A DNA stretch of 48,668 bases from Bacteroidales bacterium (GCA_024762655.1 JANTHB010000017.1:1-48668); one strand, 5' to 3'; numbered from the stretch's first letter, positions 7,680-15,983 are shown. Numbers and translations are program-made. The notes: generated by a model not told the origin, from the sequence alone.

Positions 7680-9491
7680 TTATCTTTTATGCTCAAAGCC
7701 TTTCATATCTTCCTCTTCTCCATATTGGTAGATATCCCGGATGAGGTGATCGTATTTTTTGTACAGGTTACGGCGTTTGAGCTTGAGGGTAGGAGAGAGC
7801 TCGCCGGTGGCGGGGCTCCACTCATCGCATACCAGCCGGAAACGCTTGATCTGCTCATGGAATGCCAGGTTCTTGTTGATCTCGTTTACTTCCCGCTGGT
7901 AACGGGCAACCACTTGTGGGATATTTATCAGCTCTTTGTTGTCATGGAACGTTATCCCGTGGAGGTGGCACCAGCTGTGCAGGTATTCAAAGTTCGGAGA
8001 GATCAGGGCGCTGGCAAATTTTTCATTCTCTCCTATAACCATGATCTGTTCAATAAACAGTGATTCCTTGAATTTATTCTCGATCACCTGGGGAGCCACA
8101 TATTTCCCGCTGGACAACTTGAAAATTTCCTTTTTACGATCCGTGATCTTCAGGTAGATCTTATCCACCATCACGCCGATATCTCCCGTGGCAAACCAGC
8201 CCTCTTCGTCAATGACCTCCCGGGTGACCTCCGGTTTCTTATAGTAACCCATCATGACATTCGGGCCTTTTACCAGGATCTCACCGTCATCGGCGATCTT
8301 CACCTCTACTCCCTCGATCACCGGACCGACGGTGCCAATCATTACCTGGCCGGTGATCATGTTGTTTACGGCAATGACAGGAGAGGTCTCCGTCAGACCG
8401 TACCCTTCCAGTACCTTAATGTTGGCTGCCCAGAAAACCGTAGCGATGCGGGGTTGCAAAGCGGCTCCTCCCGAAACAATCACCTTGGTGTTTCCTCCCA
8501 GCGCTTCACGCCACTTCGAGAAGACCAGCTTATCTGCAATACCGTGTTTCAGGTTGTAAAACCAGGAGTTTTGGTTGTGCAGTTTGTATTTCAACGCAAG
8601 ATTGACCGCCCAGAAGAAAATCTGCTTTTTGGCCCCCTTCAAATCTTTTCCTTTGGCCAGGATCCCGTCATATACCCGTTCAAGCAAACGCGGTACCGTG
8701 GTGAAAAGATCCGGTTTAACCTCTTTGATGTCATTGATAATGGTCCCCATACTCTGGGCATAATAGATACTGATCCCTTTATACTGATAATGATAATTGA
8801 GCATCCTTTCATAGATATGGCTGATGGGCAGAAAACTCAGCGCTTTTGCCTCAATGCCGAAAGGATGAACCCCGACTGTGGATTTTACATTGGATATCAG
8901 GTTGTTGTGACTTAACATAACCCCCTTGGGGAAGCCCGTTGTTCCGGAAGTGTATATCATGGTCAGCCAGTCCTCCGGCACGATAGACTGTTTAATCTCT
9001 TTCAGCTTGTCCCTGAATTCCTCTGCATGTGCCCTGCCGATTTCCAGCAACGCTTTCCAGTTTTGTTCCCCCTCGATTTCGTTGAAGGTATAAAGGCCCT
9101 GTATACTTTTGACTTTTTTAACCAGAGGTTTGATCTTTTTTACCAACCCCTCGTCCGCCAGAAAGACAAGACGGGGTTCGGCATCTTGTAGAATATAATC
9201 ATACTCCTCTACGCTGATGGTAGGGTAAACGGGTACCGTAACAACGCCGGCCTGGCTGGCACCCATATCTATGAAATTCCATTCTGGACGGTTGTTGGTG
9301 ACTACGGCAATGCGGTCTCCTTTTTTCAGTCCGAGATGCAGCACGGCGTAACTGACCAGCGTGGCCTGTTCGGAGTATCCTTCCGAGCTGATCTTTGCCC
9401 ATGTCCCTCCGCTTTTGGCGGCCAGGGCATCATCCTTTTTGTATTTTTTTTCATGAAACTCAAGGATGTCAAAGGTCCGGGTGATCTTCAT
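7680..9491 (-). CDS. Long-chain fatty acid-CoA ligase (AMP-forming, FAA1 family)
   Basis: This 603-residue enzyme activates fatty acids to acyl-CoA through an acyl-adenylate. The AMP-binding signature YTSGTTGFPKG is at about 180-190, the GYGLTETSPV motif near 366, and the GWFATGDIG hinge motif near 430, followed by the lysine-bearing C-terminal subdomain (LKITDRKKEIFK). Length and the Faa1-like insertions place it with COG1022 enzymes. It lacks a signal peptide and is probably membrane-associated in the cytoplasm. A promoter at 9542-9573 drives it divergently from the chaN-like gene. It converges with alaS with only 31 bases between the stops; an imperfect hairpin there (CCATGA/TCATGG) may help termination. 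Substrate chain length cannot be told from sequence. Confidence 0.95.
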   Translation of the reverse strand: MKITRTFDILEFHEKKYKKDDALAAKSGGTWAKISSEGYSEQATLVSYAVLHLGLKKGDRIAVVTNNRPEWNFIDMGASQAGVVTVPVYPTISVEEYDYILQDAEPRLVFLADEGLVKKIKPLVKKVKSIQGLYTFNEIEGEQNWKALLEIGRAHAEEFRDKLKEIKQSIVPEDWLTMIYTSGTTGFPKGVMLSHNNLISNVKSTVGVHPFGIEAKALSFLPISHIYERMLNYHYQYKGISIYYAQSMGTIINDIKEVKPDLFTTVPRLLERVYDGILAKGKDLKGAKKQIFFWAVNLALKYKLHNQNSWFYNLKHGIADKLVFSKWREALGGNTKVIVSGGAALQPRIATVFWAANIKVLEGYGLTETSPVIAVNNMITGQVMIGTVGPVIEGVEVKIADDGEILVKGPNVMMGYYKKPEVTREVIDEEGWFATGDIGVMVDKIYLKITDRKKEIFKLSSGKYVAPQVIENKFKESLFIEQIMVIGENEKFASALISPNFEYLHSWCHLHGITFHDNKELINIPQVVARYQREVNEINKNLAFHEQIKRFRLVCDEWSPATGELSPTLKLKRRNLYKKYDHLIRDIYQYGEEEDMKGFEHKR

Positions 9492-9541
9492 AGCAGATTG
9501 AGGGTTTTGCTTAGTAGTGGTTGTCTAAAAGGTTTATAAAG

Positions 9542-9573
9542 CAAACATATGGAATTATTTTGTATCAGCCAAA
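9542..9573 (-). promoter_or_regulatory. Promoter for the acyl-CoA ligase gene
   Basis: On the minus strand TTTG (9570-9573) precedes TATGTTTG (9542-9549) with a 20-base spacer. The -33 box overlaps by two bases the 21-base repeat at 9572-9592. Confidence 0.65.
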
Positions 9574-9592
9574 CCCCTGTCGTTCCCGGAAG
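9572..9592. repeat. 21-bp exact direct repeat, copy 1 (between divergent promoters)
   Basis: The 21 bases starting AACCCCTGTCG are identical to 10665-10685. This copy sits between the -33 boxes of the acyl-CoA ligase and the chaN-like gene, where an operator would be expected. Confidence 0.85.
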
Positions 9593-9601
9593 GCACTGAT
9601 G

Positions 9602-9632
9602 TTTGGATGAGCATTAAAAAAACCTAACTTTG
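9602..9632 (+). promoter_or_regulatory. Promoter for the ChaN-like gene
   Basis: TTTG (9602-9605), a 19-base spacer and TAACTTTG (9625-9632) match the Bacteroidota consensus exactly. The ATG at 9664 lies 31 bases past the -7 box. Confidence 0.8.
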
Positions 9633-9663
9633 CATTTAATAAAATTTTAAAAATGTTTGAATT

Positions 9664-10533
9664 ATGAAAATCAAATTATTTATTCTGCTCTTATCCTCTT
9701 TGTTTGTTTTTTCTTCCTTCAAACCGGATAAAACAGCTTACCGGTTATATACGTCGGAGGGAAAACCTGTGAAATATCAGAAAATGATCGATGATATCCG
9801 TGATGCGGATATGGTTTTTTTCGGAGAAGAACACAATAACCCCATTGCTCACTGGCTGGAATATGAGGTAACCAAAAGCCTCTATATGAATCGGGGAAAA
9901 GACCTGGTCCTGGGTGCTGAAATGATCGAGGCGGACAACCGGCTGATCCTGAATGAGTATTTGCAGGGGATCATCCCGGCGAAAAAATTTGAAGAGGAAG
10001 CCAGGTTATGGAAGAATTATAAAACCGATTATAAGCCCCTGGTGGATTTTGCCCGTGACAGCGGGTTGGTATTTGTGGCGGACAATATCCCGCGTCGCTA
10101 TGCTTCCCTTGTTGCAAAAGAAGGCTTTGAGGGCCTGAATCAGCTCAGCGATGAAGCCAAAGCCTATATCCATCCTTTGCCCATTCCCTATGATCCCGAA
10201 GTGAAATGTTACAAAGATATGCTTTCCATGAAAGGGATGGGCGCACATGTAAATGAGAACTTCCCGAAAGCCCAGGCCGTTAAAGATGCTACCATGGCCT
10301 GGTTTATCTCCCAAAACTGGAAAAAAGGAAAGATCTTCCTGCATTATAACGGCTCCTACCACTCCGATCACCACCAGGGTATCGTCTGGTATCTGTTACA
10401 CCGGGATCCCTCCCTGCAGATAATGACCATTTCCGTGGTCTCACAAAAGGATACAGAAACCTTCGACCCGGAAAACAAAGGCCTGGCCGATTATATCATC
10501 GTTGTGCCGGAGGATATGACCAAGACCTATTAG
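9664..10533 (+). CDS. ChaN-like haem-binding/iron-regulated family protein
   Basis: The 289-residue product begins with a signal peptide (MKIKLFILLLSSLFVFSSF) and then shows the ChaN/DUF399 pattern: DADMVFFGEEHNNPIAHWLE near residues 47-66, VLGAEMIEADN near 81-91, and a C-terminal half with FLHYNGSYHSDHHQGI. ChaN of Campylobacter is a haem-binding lipoprotein, and the wider family belongs to the EreA/TIKI superfamily, where the conserved His and Glu residues form a possible metal site. No lipobox cysteine is visible, so this one is more likely periplasmic than lipid-anchored. Haem binding is inferred from the family only. It has its own promoter and is flanked on both sides by copies of a 21-base repeat. 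Confidence 0.88.
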   Translation: MKIKLFILLLSSLFVFSSFKPDKTAYRLYTSEGKPVKYQKMIDDIRDADMVFFGEEHNNPIAHWLEYEVTKSLYMNRGKDLVLGAEMIEADNRLILNEYLQGIIPAKKFEEEARLWKNYKTDYKPLVDFARDSGLVFVADNIPRRYASLVAKEGFEGLNQLSDEAKAYIHPLPIPYDPEVKCYKDMLSMKGMGAHVNENFPKAQAVKDATMAWFISQNWKKGKIFLHYNGSYHSDHHQGIVWYLLHRDPSLQIMTISVVSQKDTETFDPENKGLADYIIVVPEDMTKTY

Positions 10534-10664
10534 TTCCCGGTTCCCGGTTTTGAGTGATGCGGGATATTGTCTGAAAGTTGTCTTACTTTCTATAATCGTG
10601 TAATTGATTATTGTACAATATACTACATGTAATCGTTGTTGCGAGACACCACCCGTGGAGAAAT

Positions 10665-10685
10665 AACCCCTGTCGTTCCCGGAAG
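10665..10685. repeat. 21-bp exact direct repeat, copy 2 (downstream of chaN-like gene)
   Basis: Identical to 9572-9592 and in the same orientation. Its last eight bases (CCCGGAAG, 10678-10685) form the left arm of the hairpin that closes at 10712-10719. Confidence 0.85.
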
Positions 10686-10719
10686 AGCCCGGTAAGAGCC
10701 TTTTTACCTCACTTCCGGG
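10678..10719 (+). terminator. Possible terminator between chaN-like and M14 genes
   Basis: An outer stem CCCGGAAG / CTTCCGGG encloses an inner stem GGTAA / TTACC. A T-rich stretch (TTTCCTTATTTC) follows on the plus strand. The two flanking genes converge here. The loop is long and the T-tract is interrupted, so this is tentative. Confidence 0.4.
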
Positions 10720-10738
10720 TTTCCTTATTTCTTCTTTA

Positions 10739-12472
10739 TCAATTTTTGAACACTTTGAACACCGGCACTCTCATATAGCTTTTTTCCAGCCATGGTGAGT
10801 GGTTGTAGATAAAACCCAGCTGCTGATAACGGCTCCCGGCAAAGGCCGGGTCTGATTTTTTCTTTTCTTCAAAACTCTTTTTCAGGCCGGGGTTTTTCTC
10901 CAGTACCTCCAGTGCTTTTTTCTCGAAGGTGGAGGGGGAGAAATATTCCCGGCGGTCGAGCACCGGATCAAAGAAATTCCAGCTAAAATACGAGTCGGGG
11001 GCATCGGGCTCCAGCACCTGGATGATATAGCGGTTGCCAGGTTGGTCTGTGGGAATAACATAATCCCCCCTGTAAAACTTTACCGTCTGTTTTTCTTCCC
11101 GGTATTGGATGTCCCGGTGCTGGAAGTGACCGTTATATGGTCTTTGTGCATACTTTATCGAAGTGATGTACATGGAGGGAACCTGAATCAGAGTGTCTCT
11201 CTCCAGGCGAACCATCCGGATGCCGTTGATACGCAACCTTTCAACGGCTTCCTGCCAGGCTTGCGGGAGGATATAATAATCCGGTTTTTCAACGGTTTTT
11301 ACCGGATTGAAACACTCATAAAAAGGAATCTTCTTTACAAATGGTCTGGCATGATCATACCAGCGATAAGGCAGGCCGGTAACCTTACCGGTACGTTCGG
11401 AAAGAAAATATCCTTTGAACGGGATCATTTGTTTTACGGTAGTATCCGGTTTCCACGACAATACAAACTTTTTCTGACGGGAAACAGACAGATCGGCGTT
11501 CCTTTTCAACGTCATCATCTCTGAGGCATGGTCCCGGGTGAATCCGATCAGCCCTTTCATAAAAAAATATACGGATCTGACCTGGTCGCGGAACAATTTG
11601 TAAACATGGTTCTCGGTCATGAAGGCAAAGGTATTGAACAAGGAGGCATATCCTGTGGAATATCGGGGCAGGTCATTGAAGGCGGAAATCCCCCGGTCCG
11701 GTGTCCCGTGAATACTGTTAACATAGGGGATCATCTCATAGGGAGTCTTTTTCATGGCTTCAAACAAAGCGGGTACCATGGTGTTATGAAAATATTTGCC
11801 CATGTCCGGTTCCATGTTCTGGTAGAGGGTGGGAATCAGGGTTATCGTGTACTGATGATCGGATCCGTCGGTGGTGTGAGTGTCCAGAAAAACAAGGGGA
11901 TTCGTTTCACGGAAGATTTTCTCAAGGGAGCGTGTATTTTTTGAGTCTGCCTTGATGAAATCGCGGTTCAGATCAAGGTGTTTCCCGTTACCGCGAAAAC
12001 CGCTCACAGGGGGCGTGTCCTGGTTGGCCCGGTGATAATGGCTGCGGTTGAGCATGCCTCCCACATTATAAACGGGAATGATACATAGAATGACTTTGTC
12101 CAGATATTTTCCCATGTGGTCTTTGTCCGTAAGAATGTCATTGGCCAGTTGCAGACTGGCTTCGATGCCGGCAGGCTCTCCGGGATGAATGCCGTTGTTG
12201 ATGAAGATTACCGGCCTGCCGCTTTGCCCGATCTCTACCGGGTCGAAAATCTTATTCCGGGAAAGAATAAAAAGATGCAAAGGCTTGCCGATATCCGTCT
12301 CTCCCGCTTCAAGGAGCGATGCTTCCGGATAGGACAGGGACAGTTGCCGGTAGGCATCAATCAGCTTCTGGTAAGTGAGTGTTTCGTTCTCTTCCCAGGG
12401 GACGGGTGGGTTGGCCGGTGATAAAGTAACAAGGGCGACACATAGAATAAAAGCAAATGTTAACTTTTTCAT
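10739..12472 (-). CDS. Secreted M14 family zinc carboxypeptidase
   Basis: This 577-residue protein has a signal peptide (about residues 1-20, ending SPANPP) and an M14 peptidase domain. Zinc ligands are His96 and Glu99 in GIHPGEPAG and His199 in DTHTTDG; the substrate-binding Asn169-Arg170 pair is in HLDLNRDF. The likely catalytic Glu lies in MTENHVYK near residue 290. The remaining C-terminal 270 residues are rich in aromatic residues and probably form beta-sandwich accessory domains. It should trim C-terminal residues from peptides in the periplasm or outside; specificity is unknown. It stands alone, converging with the chaN-like gene and separated from the upstream HD gene by 134 bases containing a perfect 20-bp palindrome. 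Confidence 0.92.
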   Translation of the reverse strand: MKKLTFAFILCVALVTLSPANPPVPWEENETLTYQKLIDAYRQLSLSYPEASLLEAGETDIGKPLHLFILSRNKIFDPVEIGQSGRPVIFINNGIHPGEPAGIEASLQLANDILTDKDHMGKYLDKVILCIIPVYNVGGMLNRSHYHRANQDTPPVSGFRGNGKHLDLNRDFIKADSKNTRSLEKIFRETNPLVFLDTHTTDGSDHQYTITLIPTLYQNMEPDMGKYFHNTMVPALFEAMKKTPYEMIPYVNSIHGTPDRGISAFNDLPRYSTGYASLFNTFAFMTENHVYKLFRDQVRSVYFFMKGLIGFTRDHASEMMTLKRNADLSVSRQKKFVLSWKPDTTVKQMIPFKGYFLSERTGKVTGLPYRWYDHARPFVKKIPFYECFNPVKTVEKPDYYILPQAWQEAVERLRINGIRMVRLERDTLIQVPSMYITSIKYAQRPYNGHFQHRDIQYREEKQTVKFYRGDYVIPTDQPGNRYIIQVLEPDAPDSYFSWNFFDPVLDRREYFSPSTFEKKALEVLEKNPGLKKSFEEKKKSDPAFAGSRYQQLGFIYNHSPWLEKSYMRVPVFKVFKN

Positions 12473-12534
12473 GTGTTGAGGTGTTAAGTCGTTTTATTAG
12501 CTGTTTTTTTTAAAACATGACCCCCACCCGGTCC

Positions 12535-12554
12535 CTCCCCCTCGCGAGGGGGAG
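12535..12554. repeat. Perfect 20-bp GC-rich palindrome
   Basis: CTCCCCCTCG / CGAGGGGGAG is fully self-complementary with no loop. It lies between the M14 and HD genes, in a stretch rich in runs of C and G, and resembles the scattered CCCTCCCC-type intergenic palindromes of Bacteroidota. It has no following T-tract. Confidence 0.8.
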
Positions 12555-12606
12555 CGTGCTATATCGTTAGCAATCAATTTACAACCGATAGTGGGAGGGG
12601 GGCCTT

Positions 12607-13464
12607 TCATATAGATTTACCATTATTTATGTTCTGCATATTCCGGAAATCCCCGGACAAAAGCAACTCTTTTTGCATGCCTGTAAAAAAATCCGAAACG
12701 TAGGCGGCTTTTTGTTGTTTCGGAATCTCCGGGATGACTCGTTCCGGTTTTTCCCGGGGGATACGGATGTATTTTTCAAAGACCTCGATGACTTCCCGGG
12801 CGCCGGGGTCTTTCTCCTGCAGACTCACAAAAAAGTTACGGGTAATCAGGTATCTCTTTTTCTGTTTACCGAGAATGTCGGGCCAGGAGGCCAGTTGTGC
12901 TTGCATGCTACGGAACCTGTGATCAAGATTGGGGAGGACCCTTCCGGCCAGTTGGCCGGTGGGAATTGCACGCATGACATAGATCTCGTAGTACCTGAAA
13001 ACTCCCGTGAAGCCGAAAGCCTCCATGTCATCGGCCAGGGAAAGAAGGGAGAGGATTATTCCTTCATCCGATACCGCAGAGGGCAGGGAAGAATAGTCTT
13101 TATCGTCATGCTTCTCTATGGCTTCCAGGATAGCACGGCTTAGTGCCGGAGGATCAGGGGTGCGGCTGAAAAATATTTCCGACAACCGCCGGCTGGCATG
13201 GCCATGGGTGAAATCGATGGTCTCTGACATGCCGGTATCGTGCAGCATGACCGCCAGCAGGATGCCCTCAACCTGGTCGCGGCTGAGTGGCCGGATGATC
13301 TTGTGATACCCGGGAATCAGTTCCCGGGCAAAATGCCAGGCACGCAAATGATGGGTCTCATCATGTGACGGCAGATACGCGGTTGAAAAACACTGACGGC
13401 AATATCCGTAAACCTCTCCGAGCCACTTGTGTTCGGCTGCATCAATGGTTTCCCGGATAGTCAT
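12607..13464 (-). CDS. HD domain phosphohydrolase
   Basis: The 285-residue cytoplasmic protein carries an HD metal-dependent hydrolase domain in its N-terminal half: HDETHHLRAW (His34-His39), the HD pair in VMLHDTG (His75-Asp76), a helix with HGHASRRL, and a later EKHDDKDY segment. HD proteins hydrolyse phosphoesters in nucleotides, cyclic nucleotides or RNA, but nothing here tells the substrate. The C-terminal third is helical and unassigned. It follows the 81-residue HTH gene by 50 bases in the same direction and may share its transcript, unless the palindrome at 13474-13497 ends it. No membrane segments are present. Family assignment is firm and function open. Confidence 0.85.
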   Translation of the reverse strand: MTIRETIDAAEHKWLGEVYGYCRQCFSTAYLPSHDETHHLRAWHFARELIPGYHKIIRPLSRDQVEGILLAVMLHDTGMSETIDFTHGHASRRLSEIFFSRTPDPPALSRAILEAIEKHDDKDYSSLPSAVSDEGIILSLLSLADDMEAFGFTGVFRYYEIYVMRAIPTGQLAGRVLPNLDHRFRSMQAQLASWPDILGKQKKRYLITRNFFVSLQEKDPGAREVIEVFEKYIRIPREKPERVIPEIPKQQKAAYVSDFFTGMQKELLLSGDFRNMQNINNGKSI

Positions 13465-13473
13465 AATAAGGGT

Positions 13474-13497
13474 TGCAAAAAAACCAGGTTTTTTGCA
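13474..13497 (-). terminator. Weak terminator-like palindrome between the small HTH gene and the HD gene
   Basis: The sequence is a near-perfect inverted repeat, TGCAAAAAA...TTTTTTTGCA, closing on CCTGG, with seven A residues opposite T residues. Its loop is very tight and no separate T-tract follows, so it may attenuate rather than terminate. Confidence 0.3.
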
Positions 13498-13514
13498 GAT
13501 GGTATTTGAACAGC

Positions 13515-13760
13515 TTAAATATGAGCGATCTCCCTGGCTATTTCCAGTATGGTGGTGTCATCCAGAGTTACCAGCCCTCCGTCCGGACCCGGTTCCGTAT
13601 GTATTCCGATACTTTCTCCGTCTTTGTAATTGGTGCCGCCGAAATAATTGCGTACCGTTTCAACATTCAGGTCCAGTCTTTCAGCAATCATGCGCATAGC
13701 TCCATCCGGCAGACTATCCTTTATTCTGCGTAACTCGTTGAATGTGATTATAGTAGACAT
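13515..13760 (-). CDS. Small conserved HTH-type protein
   Basis: This 81-residue protein is a family I recall as widespread in Bacteroidota without a known function. Residues 8-45 read as a helix-turn-helix (ELRRIKDSLPDGAMRMIAER, then LDLNVETVRNYFGG), similar to the DNA-reading part of LacI-type or sigma-4-like domains. The tail has the conserved GPDGGLVTLDDTTILEIAR pattern. Its size and lack of a second domain suggest a small dimeric DNA-binding protein. It lies between GNAT and HD genes on the same strand, with gaps of 70 and 50 bases, so it may be part of one transcription unit. Assignment rests on the HTH pattern and recalled conservation only. Confidence 0.8.
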   Translation of the reverse strand: MSTIITFNELRRIKDSLPDGAMRMIAERLDLNVETVRNYFGGTNYKDGESIGIHTEPGPDGGLVTLDDTTILEIAREIAHI

Positions 13761-13830
13761 AGTAAATAAAAGTTTATATATGTTAGAGGTTCAACCCTTA
13801 AAGATAAGAAAGATATTTTTTTCAGACAAA

Positions 13831-14268
13831 TTACAGGTTATAATTACGGATAATATACACATCATAGTCTCCCAAATATTTAAATCCCCGGTGGGTATAC
13901 AGGTTGATGCCCCGGATATTGTTGCGATGTACTTCCAGTTTGATCTGACTGCCGTTTTTCCGGGCAAAGGCAAGAGTCTTTTTCAGAAGAATATGGCTGA
14001 GACCTTTCCCCTGATGGTCGGGATGGATGGCAAAGTGATGCAGATGCAGTCGTCTGCCGTCAAAGGTTACCCAGGAAGTTCCTATCACTTTTTGGGGATG
14101 AGGGTTTTCCAGGATGAACATTTTTCCGCCCATCTCCAGCGTCCTGTCGACGACCTCACGGGTGTCCCCGCGTTCCGGTCCTCCCAGGCCGGTCCGTTGC
14201 CAGAGGTCCTTCACCTCCGGCCAGTCTTCCCGGCGGTATTCCCGGCAAATGATATCTTTATCTGTCAT
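13831..14268 (-). CDS. GNAT family N-acetyltransferase
   Basis: The 145-residue protein spans a complete GNAT fold. Motif A, the acetyl-CoA pyrophosphate site, is LHHFAIHPDHQGKGLSHILL at about residues 76-95, with the QGKGL loop. The motif B region ends in the typical VHRNNIRGINLYTHRGFKY near residues 112-131. The strand preceding motif A (VIGTSWVTFDGRRLHLHH) is also conserved. It transfers acetyl from acetyl-CoA to an amine; the acceptor is not predictable. It starts 26 bases after the stop of the nfeD-like gene, so the two are likely co-transcribed from the promoter upstream of nfeD. Confidence 0.92.
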   Translation of the reverse strand: MTDKDIICREYRREDWPEVKDLWQRTGLGGPERGDTREVVDRTLEMGGKMFILENPHPQKVIGTSWVTFDGRRLHLHHFAIHPDHQGKGLSHILLKKTLAFARKNGSQIKLEVHRNNIRGINLYTHRGFKYLGDYDVYIIRNYNL

Positions 14269-14294
14269 GTTTTAACAAGCGTCAGGTGAAAAAT

Positions 14295-15779
14295 TCAGGA
14301 TTTTTCTTCTTCCGGCGACACATAAATCTGGCCGGTGATGTGTCTGGTGACTTGTACGGGGGTTCCTTTATCAATGAATCCGATCTCGGAAATGGCATCG
14401 TAGATCTCTCCGTCTATTTCTACCTTGCCGGCCGGACGCAATACCGTGTGGGCAACCCCTTTCTTCCCCGTCAGCAGTTGCTGCTGTTTTTGATCCACTC
14501 CCACAAATCCCTCGCCGGCGTCCAGGGTGGTGTGCAGGGCAAACTTGAATTTGCGGGATTCTGTGGCTTTCTTGGTCAGGATAATGGAAAGGACCATCGC
14601 CGTGAGCGCAGAGACAAGCACGATGAACAGGGATTTTATCAGCATACGCATAGCCAGCGCGGTGTCGAACTTAAAAACAAAGTTATCTACAAGGCTGAGC
14701 GTGAGCCCGGCGACAATCAGTGTGATCCCGGAAATACCGGCCACCCCGAATCCGGGGATGGCAAAGATTTCCACCGCGACGAGGATTAGGCCTATAATGA
14801 AAAGAAGGATCTCCCAGTGCGCTGCCAGCCCTTCCAGGTATAAGGGGGCAAAATAAAGAATGGCTGCCAGGATGGCCGCGGCCAGCGGGAAGCCTACCCC
14901 CGGGGTGCGCAGCTCAAAATAGATGCCGCCGACAATGATCATGATCAGAAAACCGGATACCCCCGGACTGGCCAGGAAACCAATGATCTTTTCTACAGGC
15001 GTTAAGGTGAATTCATGGACTTCGTAGTCTTTTATGCCTGCCAGCTGCATGACTTCTTCAATGTTTTCAGCTTTCCCTTCACAGTAGCCCAGACGGATGG
15101 CTTCTTCCGTGGTCAGGGTAAGCACTTTCCCCGAGTCACTGATGCCTGGGACGATCACCCGGGGATCAACCATAGCTTCCGCAATGCGCGGATCCCGGTG
15201 CCACCGGATGAGTGTGTCTCCGTTTTGAACGATCGTATCTTTTCCGTGGGCTTCGGCTGTTGCCCTCATCATACCCCGCATATAAGACTGGTATTTGTCC
15301 GGCACCTGTTGCCCGGTCTGATTGACCACGGTGGCCGCTCCGATGGTACTGCCAGAATGCATGTATATGCTGTCGCAGGCAATGGAAATCAAAGCCCCGG
15401 CCGAGGCCGCATTGTTGTCTATGTAAACCATGGTGGGAATGGTGCATTTTAATAAAGCGGTACGGATGCTGTCGGCATCGTTCAACAGCCCCCCGTACGT
15501 GTTCATCCTGATCAGGATATAATCGGCATGCAAAACCCTGGCTTCTTCCAGGCTTTTTTTGGTGATCCTCCATACCGGTTTGGCGATCTCTTTCTGAATC
15601 GGGAAACTATAGATGACGGTTTTTTTGCGGATCGTGTCCGGCGCCGGGACGATTGCCGTTTTACGGTTGGGCAGATCCCTGTTGATAAGCGTATCTGTTG
15701 CAGGATTTGTCGCTCCAGCAAAAAAAGAGGCCAGCAGGATTAACAATCCGGAAAATATTATTTCTCTGTTCATATCCAT
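14295..15779 (-). CDS. NfeD-family membrane-bound serine protease (long form)
   Basis: The 494-residue product has a signal peptide (FSGLLILLASFFAGATN), a ClpP-class serine protease domain (about 50-240), several membrane helices (about 265-400) and a C-terminal OB-fold NfeD domain (about 425-490). The nucleophile Ser lies in NNAASAGALIS and the likely catalytic Lys in VPDKYQSYMRG, matching the Ser-Lys dyad of archaeal NfeD/STOPP proteases. Family members cleave membrane or stomatin partners and affect membrane quality control; no stomatin/SPFH gene is adjacent here. A TATCTTTG -7 box lies at 15799-15806. Two ATGs are possible, at 15779 and two codons later (MDM), with no way to decide. Confidence 0.93.
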   Translation of the reverse strand: MDMNREIIFSGLLILLASFFAGATNPATDTLINRDLPNRKTAIVPAPDTIRKKTVIYSFPIQKEIAKPVWRITKKSLEEARVLHADYILIRMNTYGGLLNDADSIRTALLKCTIPTMVYIDNNAASAGALISIACDSIYMHSGSTIGAATVVNQTGQQVPDKYQSYMRGMMRATAEAHGKDTIVQNGDTLIRWHRDPRIAEAMVDPRVIVPGISDSGKVLTLTTEEAIRLGYCEGKAENIEEVMQLAGIKDYEVHEFTLTPVEKIIGFLASPGVSGFLIMIIVGGIYFELRTPGVGFPLAAAILAAILYFAPLYLEGLAAHWEILLFIIGLILVAVEIFAIPGFGVAGISGITLIVAGLTLSLVDNFVFKFDTALAMRMLIKSLFIVLVSALTAMVLSIILTKKATESRKFKFALHTTLDAGEGFVGVDQKQQQLLTGKKGVAHTVLRPAGKVEIDGEIYDAISEIGFIDKGTPVQVTRHITGQIYVSPEEEKS

Positions 15780-15798
15780 CTGATAAATGAGTTTCCTA

Positions 15799-15806
15799 CA
15801 AAGATA
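15799..15806 (-). promoter_or_regulatory. -7 promoter box for the nfeD-like gene
   Basis: TATCTTTG on the minus strand fits TAnnTTTG and lies 19 bases before the ATG. No TTTG was found at the -33 distance. Confidence 0.5.
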
Positions 15807-15863
15807 TTAAATCCTCTTAACTTTTGCCTTTTACCTTTTGATCTTCTCCCCAAAGTTTTATGG

Positions 15864-15967
15864 TGCCACTATTCCATTACTCCATTGTTCCGTTATTCCA
15901 TCATTCCATTATCCCATTGTGCCACTATTCCACTATTCCATTACTCCATCATTCCATTATTCCACTA
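15864..15967. repeat. Octamer tandem array, 13 units of consensus TTCCATTA
   Basis: Thirteen consecutive 8-base units run without a single length change; they vary only by substitution (TGCCACTA, CTCCATTG, TTCCGTTA, TTCCATCA, TCCCATTG and others). The array lies between the divergent nfeD-like and purB genes and ends eight bases before the purB -7 box, so it covers the place where the -33 box should be. It is open in several frames on the plus strand, which gives spurious His/Ser/Ile/Pro-rich upstream extensions of purB. It has no spacers and is not a CRISPR array. Confidence 0.92.
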
Positions 15968-15975
15968 TTATTTCC

Positions 15976-15983
15976 TATTTTTG
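15976..15983 (+). promoter_or_regulatory. purB: -7 promoter box for purB
   Basis: TATTTTTG fits TAnnTTTG and lies 23 bases before the purB ATG. The -33 position (about 15953-15956) falls inside the octamer array and reads TTCC, not TTTG. Confidence 0.5.

Noticed and set aside
15864-15967. CRISPR array
   Set aside because: Units are 8 bases with no spacers and no cas genes are near.
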